64,000 nt of DNA from Aspidapion aeneum. Lineage: Eukaryota; Arthropoda; Insecta; Coleoptera; Brentidae. A program made the position numbers and the translations under genes. Below are positions 56,556 to 64,000 of the stretch, in pieces. The stretch's first letter is position 1; each line of letters opens with the position of its first letter. Location of the stretch: assembly GCA_963576565.1 (NCBI GenBank), contig OY755039.1, positions 143,413,369 to 143,477,368 on the forward strand, read 5' to 3'. Below the pieces are notes generated by a model. The model was given only the letters and a program-made list of their open reading frames with translations, did not search any database and was not told where the DNA came from.

Positions 56556-56915
56556 GTGCATAATAAATTTTGAAGGAAATTTAATTCTTAACTTGAGAAT
56601 TTGTTTTCGTGTAAAGGCAGATAAATAGTTTTACCAAATTAAATGCTTTTGATTTGTAGGTATTTATTTTTAAATTTAATACATAGTAGGTACCTACTTA
56701 TTTGAATTCGCGAGGCGAAGATAAAAAAACTTATACACAAGTTTTTTTGTTATCATTAGTTTGCATCGGGTATTTTCTTTACTTTTGTGCGCTTATAGTT
56801 TGATTATTGTGATTGAACGTAGGACATTAATATTTATACAGGGTGTCCAAATTTTGATTTTTTTTTCAGTTTACCTAATTTTTGTCAATTATTTTTTGGA
56901 TTTTTTTTTTAAATC

Positions 56916-59900
56916 ATGTCTAGTTCGGATAAAATTTTAAAGGCTAAAGCCTTGCGCTATAGTGCGATTTCACAGCTAAATTTGATCATTGAATCCGCGA
57001 CCCTCGCAAAAAATGACCCTGCCTATCACAGCGGCTTTAAAGTCAAATTTCGGACATTGTCAAAAATCAAAAAAGATTTTGAAAAGCACCATAATACTTT
57101 GTTGACGTTGGTAGCCTCTGATGAGGATCGCTTAGTAGTAGAAAACAAAGTGTTTATGGACTTTTGCAAACGCTGTGACGAGATTTCCACTATATTTTAC
57201 GAACTTTTCGAACTACCCTTTGAAGATGGAGGGCTTTTGAGCAGTACGATAAATCCCATGGGCAGTCCCTGTGCCTCCACAGACCAGCATGGTTTACTGC
57301 CTAGGATAAAAATACCTCTTTTTCAAGGGGAATTTAAGGAGTTTCCAACCTTTTTGCAAGCCTTTAATGCTACCGTGCACAATAATAGGTCGCTGGGAAA
57401 CTTTGAAAAATTCAATTTGCTTTTTTCTAATTTAAAGGGCCCTGCCCTGGATGTCATTTCTGACATTCCTATCCTTGCTGAAAATTATTTAAATGCCTAC
57501 CACACCTTGGTGGATAGGTATACAAATAAACGATTACAAGCTTACCTTCACTGGAAGGCAATTGAAGGCTTCTCTCCTCTTACTAAAGAGAATGCTACGA
57601 ATTTGAGGAATTTGCTTGATTGTTTTTCGAAAAACTTAAGTGCTTTAAAAGTCATGGGTTTTAAAACGGAGTTTTGGGATTATATTATGGCACAAATGCT
57701 CTTGGATAGGTTGGACCCAACCACGCGCAAGGCATTTGAGCAAAATTATTGCTCCAATGAGATCCCCTCTTATGATAAAATTCGTGCTTTTGTTTCTAGC
57801 CATTGCATTGCGTTGGAACAAATACAACAAACTCAAGATTACTTAAAAAATAAAGATTTGTCAATTTCAAGTCAGAAAAATCAAGCAAAGTTTCAAAATC
57901 GATCTGCTTTGTTTGCTAATACTCAGAGAGCCTCCAAAAATGCCTCCCAGTCTCCAAATGGCCAAAGTGGCTTAAATAATACTCCAAACCCTCAAAATTT
58001 TTGTTTTCTCTGTAAAAGTGGCGATCATATAATATACAGATGTCCTAATTTTTTGGCGAAAACTCCCCAGCAACGTTTTGAGATTGTTAAACAACATAAA
58101 GCGTGTGTCAACTGTTTGGCCTCAAAGCATAATTTACCCCAGCAATGCAAATCAGAAAAAAGATGTTTACATTGTGGCCAATTTCATCACAGTCTCTTAC
58201 ATTTTTTTCCTATTAATTCTACACCTAGTTCTGCGAGTAGCCCCTCTACTTCTGCAGTGCAACCCCCGAGGAGCCCCGTGGCTACCGAATTTAATAGAAC
58301 CACTAACACCATTGTTACTGGTATGTCTTTAAATGATCGCGAAGTACTTCTCTGTACCGCTTTAATACAAATACAGGATGTTTTTCAAAATTGGCACACA
58401 GTGCGCGCCATCTGTGACTCTGGTGCTCAATCTTCATTTATATCTAAGTCATGTGCTGATAGTTTGGGCCTTCCTAAATTTAATATCGCCATGACTCTAC
58501 AAAGCTTAGATCGAATGACAACTTCGGCAAAATCTGGAATTAATTGCAATATATCCTCTTTGCGTGATAATAATTTTGTTTTTAATTTTGATGCGATAAT
58601 ACTCGATAAAATTTGTAGTGATTTACCTCATTCCTCATTTTCGATTAAAAGTTTTCCTTTTCTCGCCAACTTAGAACTAGCTGACCCAGGCTTTAATAAA
58701 AGCGATAAAATTGATTTATTGTTGGGCGGCGATGTGTACCCTTACATTTTGCTAGATGGTCGTTTGTCTACGGGACCCAACAACCCCGTCTGCATTAATA
58801 CTATTTTTGGTTGGGGAATAATGGGCAATCTTTCACTTTCACCTTCAACTACAAATCAAATTAAAACATTTTTTACTACGTCAATGAACGATTCTTTTGT
58901 CAATTTAGATAAAAATCTACAACGATTTTGGCAAATAGATGACATACCTAATGTCAAGACCATTGACCCCGAAGATGAGTTTTGCGAAAATTATTTTTTG
59001 AAAACTACCTCAAAAAATGAGGAGGGGAGATATATTGTATCTTTACCATTTAAAGTTACTGCTCCAGATTTTGGCGACACTCGATCCATTGCCGTACGTC
59101 GTTTTTTCTCCCTTGAGAAGAAATTGCTACAAAACCCTGATTTTTATGCTGCCTACAGCTCTGTTTTACAAGATTATTTAGATAATAATCATATGCAACC
59201 GGTTTCTGCACCTTTGCCGACCGAAATTTCAAATCATTTTTATATTGCACACCATGCGGTGTTTAAAAAAGATTCTACTAGCACCCCCCTGAGGGTGGTT
59301 TTTGATGCGAGCATGCACGCCCCTGGCAAAATCTCGCTCAACAACGCTGTTTATACTGGGCCCCCTTTACAAAGGGACTTACAAAAAATTTTATTACTTT
59401 ATCGTTTGCATAAATTTTGCTTTTGTTGCGACATCCGTCAAATGTACAGGATGATTTTAGTTGACCCTAGTCAAACTAATTTTCAAAGAATAGTTTGGAG
59501 GTTTGATCCTAACCAGCCTATTCAAGACTTCGAAATAAATAGAGTTTTATTCGGGGTCTCTTGTAGCCCCTTTTTGGCTATCAGAACTTTGCTGCAACTT
59601 GCTAGAGAGCATGAGGACCTTCCTCTTGCCTCAAAAATCATTGAGGAGGCAGTTTTTGTCGATGATGTGATTTCGGGAAGTGATGACTTTTTTAAGGCCA
59701 CTGAGATGAAAAATCAATTAATCGAGCTACTTAGCCGAGGTGGATTCGAATTGCGTAAATGGGCGAGCAATTGTCCCGAGTTACTATCCGATCTTCCTGA
59801 GTCACACATTTCGATGAAGGCTCTTTCTCTCGATTTAGATGCTGAAAATTCAACTTTGAAAATTCTCGGTTTAAATTGGAACCCTCATACTGATGAATTT

Positions 59901-62207
59901 TTTTATACTTTCGACTGTTCTCTCCAAACATGCACTAAAAGAACAATTTTAAGTAATTTGGCCCGCATTTACGACCCTCTGTCTTTTTTGGCGCCAATAG
60001 TTTTAATTTTAAAATTAATTGTTCAATACTGCTGGGCAGAAGACTTAAACTGGGACGACCCTGTCAGTCCGGAAATTGTTTTTAAATGGGAAAAATTTAA
60101 AAATGAATTAAAGTTTTTGCATTCTGTTAAAATTCCTCGTCAAATAATTTTGCCTAATGCTAGTCAGATCCAGCTAGTAGGATTTTGCGATAGTTCAGAA
60201 CGGGCCTATTGTGCTGTCGCTTATATTCGAATTTTTTATTCTGATGGAAACATTAAAGTTTTTTTTGTTTGTAGTAAATCTAGAGTCGCACCGTTGCGTC
60301 GTAAACTAACTTTACCAAGACTAGAGCTTTTAGGAGCTGTTTTGTTGGCTAAATTAATGGATTTTTTACTAGAAACGTTCTCGGAAAAAATTAAATTTGA
60401 TAAAATTCTTGCTTTTACTGATAGCACAGTGACCTTATCTTGGATTCAGGGATCTCCTCACAAATTTAAAACATTTGTTTCGAATAGAACTGCCTATATA
60501 CAAGGAAGAATTAGCCCTGAGTTTTGGCATTATGTTCCTACTGAACAAAATCCTGCTGACTGCGGTACTAGGGAAATGTATCCCTCTGATTTACAAAGAT
60601 TTTATTTTTGGTTAGAAGGGCCTTCTTTTCTAAACCAACCTACAAATACTTGGGATTTTATGACAGTTACTTACGATGGGAATGCAGTTTTGGAAGAACA
60701 GCGAAAAAATATTTTTAACGTTTTTACTTGCGAACAAACAGTTGAATATTATGTAAACAACTTGTTTGAAAAATACAGTTCTCTTTTTAAAATTAAGAGA
60801 ATAGTTGCTTACTTTTTGCGAGGGTTACAAAAGTTTAAAAATCCCTCATACAATTTTGCTACTGATTACCTTACAAATCAGGATTACTACAAAAGCTTAC
60901 TTTTTATTTCGAAATGCGTACAATCTTTTTCTTTCCAAAAAGAAATTGAATTACTAAAAGATAAGAAACAGCTTCCAAAAGCTTTTCAAAAATTATGTCC
61001 ATTTTTGCATAATGAAAGCTACGATTTGCTTCGTGTTGGAGGCCGTTTATGCCATTCAAATTTATCATACGATAAAAAATTTCCAATTCTTTTGCCTTCT
61101 AGTGCAGAATTCACTGAATTACTGATTTTGGATTTGCATCGCAGCAATCTTCATTGTGGTATACAGACCACAACTTTTTTACTAATGCAAAACTTCTGGG
61201 TATTGTCTGCTAAAAAGGTAGTGAGAAAAGTTTTAAGTTCTTGCCATACTTGCTGGAAAACTAAACCTAACTCCCTTCAACCCCCTATGGGTCACCTACC
61301 GAAATTTAGAGTTTCCGAAGCAAAGGTGTTCGAAAATGTAGGTATAGATTTTTGTGGTCCGTTCACGATTACTCTTGGTCGGACCAGAGGTGCAAAAACC
61401 ATGAAAGCATATGTCTGTTTATTTATCTGTTGCGCTGTTAAAGCCGTGCATTTAGAGTTAGTCTCTGATATGACATCAGAAGCCTTTCTGGCTGCTCTGC
61501 GCCGCTTCATAGCTAGAAGAGGACTATGCTCAAAGATCTCTTCAGACTGCGGGACCAACTTCGTGGCCTCTGAAAAATACTTGCGACAAATTTTTTCTGA
61601 TTGCGTGAAGGGGGAAGGTATAGTTTGGTCTTTTAACCCACCTGCTGCTCCCCACATGGGAGGCATTTGGGAATCAAACATTAAATCTTTAAAGACTCAT
61701 CTTCACAGGGTAGTTGGAAATCAAATACTCACCTATGAGGAATTAAATACGGTTTTAACCCAAGTTGAAGCCATAATGAACTCACGTCCTTTATGTGCCT
61801 TAAGCACCGATCCTACTGATCTGGCGGTCTTGACTCCTAATAATTTTTTAAATTTGAGGCCTCCAGGTACAATACCCGATCCAAACTACTGCGATATTGC
61901 GTTAAACAGGCTGTCCAGGTGGCAACTGTTGCAAAGAATGCACCGCGATTTTTGGATTCGCTGGCACCGCGAATATTTGCACACTTTGCAACAGCGAGCC
62001 AAATGGCACCAACCTCTTGCTTCCATTGATATTGGTACTATGGTACTGATCAAAGATGAAAATTCCACTCCATTGGATTGGCCCCTAGGCCGCATTGAAG
62101 ACCTTATTAAAGGTTCTGATAATGTTCCACGGGTTGCTATTGTAAAGACTACTAAAGGTACCTACAAACGGCCTTTGGTAAAACTATGCGCCCTGCCTAC
62201 AAATTAA
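56916..62207 (+). CDS. BEL/Pao gag-pol polyprotein, 1763 aa
   Basis: One uninterrupted frame. Residues 1 to about 340 are the Pao-type Gag (IPLFQGEFKEFPTFLQAFNA). Residues 362-430 carry zinc knuckles (CFLCKSGDHIIYRC, CVNCLASKHN, CLHCGQFHH). The aspartic protease follows with ICDSGAQSSFI (D about 500). Reverse transcriptase spans about 720-1000, with VVFDAS, CDIRQMYRMI and catalytic FVDD at about 913-916. RNase H follows (GFCDSSERAYCAVAY, FTDSTVTLSW). Integrase has the HHCC zinc domain (LHRSNLHCG ... CHTCW, about 1410-1450) and catalytic D-D-E in VGIDFCGPF (about 1476), SDCGTNF (about 1543) and GGIWES (about 1585). The C terminus is the DUF5641-like region found in Pao elements. No envelope ORF follows. 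Catalytic residues appear intact. Confidence 0.96.
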   Translation: MSSSDKILKAKALRYSAISQLNLIIESATLAKNDPAYHSGFKVKFRTLSKIKKDFEKHHNTLLTLVASDEDRLVVENKVFMDFCKRCDEISTIFYELFELPFEDGGLLSSTINPMGSPCASTDQHGLLPRIKIPLFQGEFKEFPTFLQAFNATVHNNRSLGNFEKFNLLFSNLKGPALDVISDIPILAENYLNAYHTLVDRYTNKRLQAYLHWKAIEGFSPLTKENATNLRNLLDCFSKNLSALKVMGFKTEFWDYIMAQMLLDRLDPTTRKAFEQNYCSNEIPSYDKIRAFVSSHCIALEQIQQTQDYLKNKDLSISSQKNQAKFQNRSALFANTQRASKNASQSPNGQSGLNNTPNPQNFCFLCKSGDHIIYRCPNFLAKTPQQRFEIVKQHKACVNCLASKHNLPQQCKSEKRCLHCGQFHHSLLHFFPINSTPSSASSPSTSAVQPPRSPVATEFNRTTNTIVTGMSLNDREVLLCTALIQIQDVFQNWHTVRAICDSGAQSSFISKSCADSLGLPKFNIAMTLQSLDRMTTSAKSGINCNISSLRDNNFVFNFDAIILDKICSDLPHSSFSIKSFPFLANLELADPGFNKSDKIDLLLGGDVYPYILLDGRLSTGPNNPVCINTIFGWGIMGNLSLSPSTTNQIKTFFTTSMNDSFVNLDKNLQRFWQIDDIPNVKTIDPEDEFCENYFLKTTSKNEEGRYIVSLPFKVTAPDFGDTRSIAVRRFFSLEKKLLQNPDFYAAYSSVLQDYLDNNHMQPVSAPLPTEISNHFYIAHHAVFKKDSTSTPLRVVFDASMHAPGKISLNNAVYTGPPLQRDLQKILLLYRLHKFCFCCDIRQMYRMILVDPSQTNFQRIVWRFDPNQPIQDFEINRVLFGVSCSPFLAIRTLLQLAREHEDLPLASKIIEEAVFVDDVISGSDDFFKATEMKNQLIELLSRGGFELRKWASNCPELLSDLPESHISMKALSLDLDAENSTLKILGLNWNPHTDEFFYTFDCSLQTCTKRTILSNLARIYDPLSFLAPIVLILKLIVQYCWAEDLNWDDPVSPEIVFKWEKFKNELKFLHSVKIPRQIILPNASQIQLVGFCDSSERAYCAVAYIRIFYSDGNIKVFFVCSKSRVAPLRRKLTLPRLELLGAVLLAKLMDFLLETFSEKIKFDKILAFTDSTVTLSWIQGSPHKFKTFVSNRTAYIQGRISPEFWHYVPTEQNPADCGTREMYPSDLQRFYFWLEGPSFLNQPTNTWDFMTVTYDGNAVLEEQRKNIFNVFTCEQTVEYYVNNLFEKYSSLFKIKRIVAYFLRGLQKFKNPSYNFATDYLTNQDYYKSLLFISKCVQSFSFQKEIELLKDKKQLPKAFQKLCPFLHNESYDLLRVGGRLCHSNLSYDKKFPILLPSSAEFTELLILDLHRSNLHCGIQTTTFLLMQNFWVLSAKKVVRKVLSSCHTCWKTKPNSLQPPMGHLPKFRVSEAKVFENVGIDFCGPFTITLGRTRGAKTMKAYVCLFICCAVKAVHLELVSDMTSEAFLAALRRFIARRGLCSKISSDCGTNFVASEKYLRQIFSDCVKGEGIVWSFNPPAAPHMGGIWESNIKSLKTHLHRVVGNQILTYEELNTVLTQVEAIMNSRPLCALSTDPTDLAVLTPNNFLNLRPPGTIPDPNYCDIALNRLSRWQLLQRMHRDFWIRWHREYLHTLQQRAKWHQPLASIDIGTMVLIKDENSTPLDWPLGRIEDLIKGSDNVPRVAIVKTTKGTYKRPLVKLCALPTN

Positions 62208-62235
62208 ACTCTCTGAAATGCCCCTGGGCATTCTC

Positions 62236-62249
62236 AGGGGGGTGGGAAA
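62236..62249 (+). promoter_or_regulatory. Polypurine tract of the BEL element
   Basis: AGGGGGGTGGGAAA lies directly before the 3' LTR and would prime plus-strand synthesis. Confidence 0.85.
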
Positions 62250-62957
62250 TGGTTCGTCCCGCCTTCCTTTTTGTAAATATGTTCTTTTTACTATAATTTA
62301 CCAAATTGGTTCGAATTAGGCTATTTGGTGATTCACTAGAGCATTTTCTATTTTTTGTTTATTTAGTATTAATTAACTAATTAAGTACCTAAAATTACTG
62401 GGTTATTTGCATTTGAAACTCCCGCGGTTTTAAAGGCAAATATTACAATTTGCTATAATTAATTTACTTTACATAAAATGCATTTTGAATTACTAAGGTT
62501 CCTAGTTCCTTTAATATGGACCTTCGTAATCTCATTCCTTCCTACTTATTCCTTTTCTCCTACGCCTATGGATTAACGACGCCACTGGGCGACATGTGGG
62601 AGAACGAACGCAGTAGCGATATCTGCTGCAGCACCAGAGAACCGTTTCGCCTTCGAACGATAATACACGCGTGTTAGCGACTCTCCTACCACAGAAATGT
62701 GGGGTGCAAAAACTACGGTTTAACAGCGCGTCCTCCCATGAGTTCCACTTCCTGTATAAAAATGGTAAGTGAAAATGCATTATTTTTACCTTACATACAT
62801 TTGTTTATTGCTACACTAACCTAGAAGGTAAACTAGACCATTTCAGAATCCCTTGTACCAGCTTAGCCTATGACCTTATTCCCTTAACTTTATACAGTCC
62901 ACACCTGACACCGTTAAATTCCAGACAATCTCCTTTCTGGACCACCAGGGAACCCCA
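62250..62957 (+). repeat. 3' LTR of the BEL element
   Basis: 708 bp, TG...CA, followed by CCCCG at 62958-62962. The reverse-strand 82-codon frames in both LTRs are coincidental. Confidence 0.95.
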
Positions 62958-62962
62958 CCCCG

Positions 62963-64000
62963 TCTTCCCCTACTTTACAATGATTGTCGCAAGAAGTTTT
63001 TTGAATTGCTTTTAAGGTTTTATATCGTGGGTTTTATTTATAATTTAAGATATGGTTGCGAAACAGACGATAGCTTAGGCTCCATTATGGAGGCATTGGA
63101 ACGCAAAGTTTCGATAAAAGTTCATTTTCGTATTGGCCAATACATTTTTATAAAATATGTTGATGTCTTTTTTGTTTATTAATCTTTTTAAACCAGTAGA
63201 AAGTGTCAGTTATGAACAAAAACTAATATGGCGGTATTACCCCAAGGATGTGGCGGTATTACCCCGTACCATGGGAGAATTCCGCTAACTGCAACTTTTT
63301 AAAAAAAATTAATATTTCTTTTATATTTATGCAAAAAAATATTAATTTTTTATTTGAAAGTTGTAGTTATATTACTAAGCTAACTAAATAAAAAAGATTA
63401 TGCAATTAAAAGTCATTTTAAACGCTTTAATTTTGCTAGTTTCCTTAAGGTGACGAAATTCCCCTGTTTTCGCCTACTTTACAATGATTGTCGCAAGAAG
63501 TTTTTTGAATTGCTTTTAAGGTTTTATATCGTGGGTTTTATTTATAATTTAAGATAAGGTTGCGAAACTAGACGATAGCTTAGGCTCCATTATGGAGGCA
63601 TTAGAACGCAAAGTTTCGAAAAAAGTTCATTTTCGTATTGGCCAATACATTTTTATAAAATATGTTGATGTCTTTTTTGTTTATCAATCTTTTTAATGCA
63701 GTAGAAAGTATCAGTTATGGACAAAAACTAATATGGCGGTATTACCCCAAGGATGTGGCGGTATTGCCCCGTACCATGGGGGAATTCCGGCAACTGCAAC
63801 TTAAAAACGTTTTAATTTTGCTAGTTTCCTTAAGGTGACGAAATTCCCCCGTCTTCCCCTACTTTACAATGATTGTCGCAAGAAGTTTTTTGAATTGCTT
63901 TTAAGGTTTTATATCGTGGGTTTTATTTATAATTTAAGATATGGTTGCGAAACTAGACGATAGCTTAGGCTCCATTATGGAGGCATTAGAACGCAGTTTC
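62963..64000. repeat. Roughly 500-bp tandem repeat, right portion, running off the window
   Basis: CTACTTTACAATGATTGTCG recurs at about 62970, 63473 and 63859. The first period is about 503 bp; the second is about 386 bp because about 117 bp is missing. Each unit has GATAGCTTAGGCTCCATTAT, ATATTGGCCAATA-like text and ATGGCGGTATTACCCC. Confidence 0.88.

Larger units (their letters stand above)
55100..62957 (+). mobile_element. Full-length BEL/Pao LTR retrotransposon
   Basis: 7858 bp with two 708-bp LTRs that look identical by eye, 5-bp CCCCG duplications (55095-55099 and 62958-62962), a primer-binding site, a polypurine tract and one long intact gag-pol frame. All parts needed for autonomy seem present, suggesting a very recent insertion into the tandem repeat. 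Confidence 0.96.

Overview
This looks like a 64 kb stretch of an AT-rich insect nuclear genome, possibly a beetle. The evidence is one intron-rich animal gene with canonical GT/AG splice sites, surrounded by insect-type transposable elements (BEL/Pao, jockey/CR1-like and RTE-like LINEs, hAT, P/THAP, PIF/Harbinger-like, pogo-like, Crypton-like). There is no bacterial gene organisation, rRNA, tRNA or CRISPR. The species assignment is inference.

Layout. 1-14.2 kb: a reverse-strand LINE remnant, a hAT fragment, a 1.1 kb (CAGA)n microsatellite, a terminal-inverted-repeat (TIR) element filled with RTE debris, a 2.1 kb element with TIRs of about 570 bp, two RTE-like LINE remnants, and two hAT miniature elements with perfect 8-bp target duplications. 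14.2-24.4 kb: gene-free, with several TIR elements, an internally deleted hAT with TTF zinc-finger remnants (perfect 8-bp duplication), and a Harbinger-like element flanked by TTA. 24.4-27.7 kb: a long-TIR element carrying four copies of a 610-bp family that makes 7-bp target duplications; one copy is inserted inside another. 27.8-29.9 kb: a P-like transposon with a THAP domain, internally deleted and split by a hAT miniature element.

30.5 kb to beyond the window: the one recognisable host gene, an arylsulfatase B-type sulfatase on the + strand. Five exons (30546-30668, 33860-34019, 34421-34497, 41401-41547, 54248-54506) splice in frame into the N-terminal half of the enzyme. The residue that should be the formylglycine-forming cysteine is serine, so the product may be a pseudoenzyme. 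Its introns are large and loaded with elements: a WGATGGC-rich foldback element, a locally triplicated hAT, another TTF hAT, several tandem arrays, and in intron 4 a nested complex (46.9-53.5 kb).

That nested complex is the most unusual part. A pogo-like element (TIR about 26 bp, flanking TA) contains an intact 396-aa tyrosine recombinase gene (Crypton-like). The gene is bracketed by arrays of loxP-sized palindromes (12-14 bp arms, 1-3 bp spacers). Next to it lies a probable deletion derivative bounded by two hairpins of exactly 118 bp whose stems covary. A 5'-truncated LINE with an intact 895-codon ORF separates the two.

55.1-62.96 kb: a complete, apparently intact BEL/Pao retrotransposon with two same-length LTRs (708 bp), a 5-bp CCCCG duplication, a tRNA-Tyr-type primer-binding site and a 1763-codon polyprotein. 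It is inserted into a roughly 500-bp tandem repeat that continues to the window edge. Sulfatase exons after exon 5 must lie beyond 64000.
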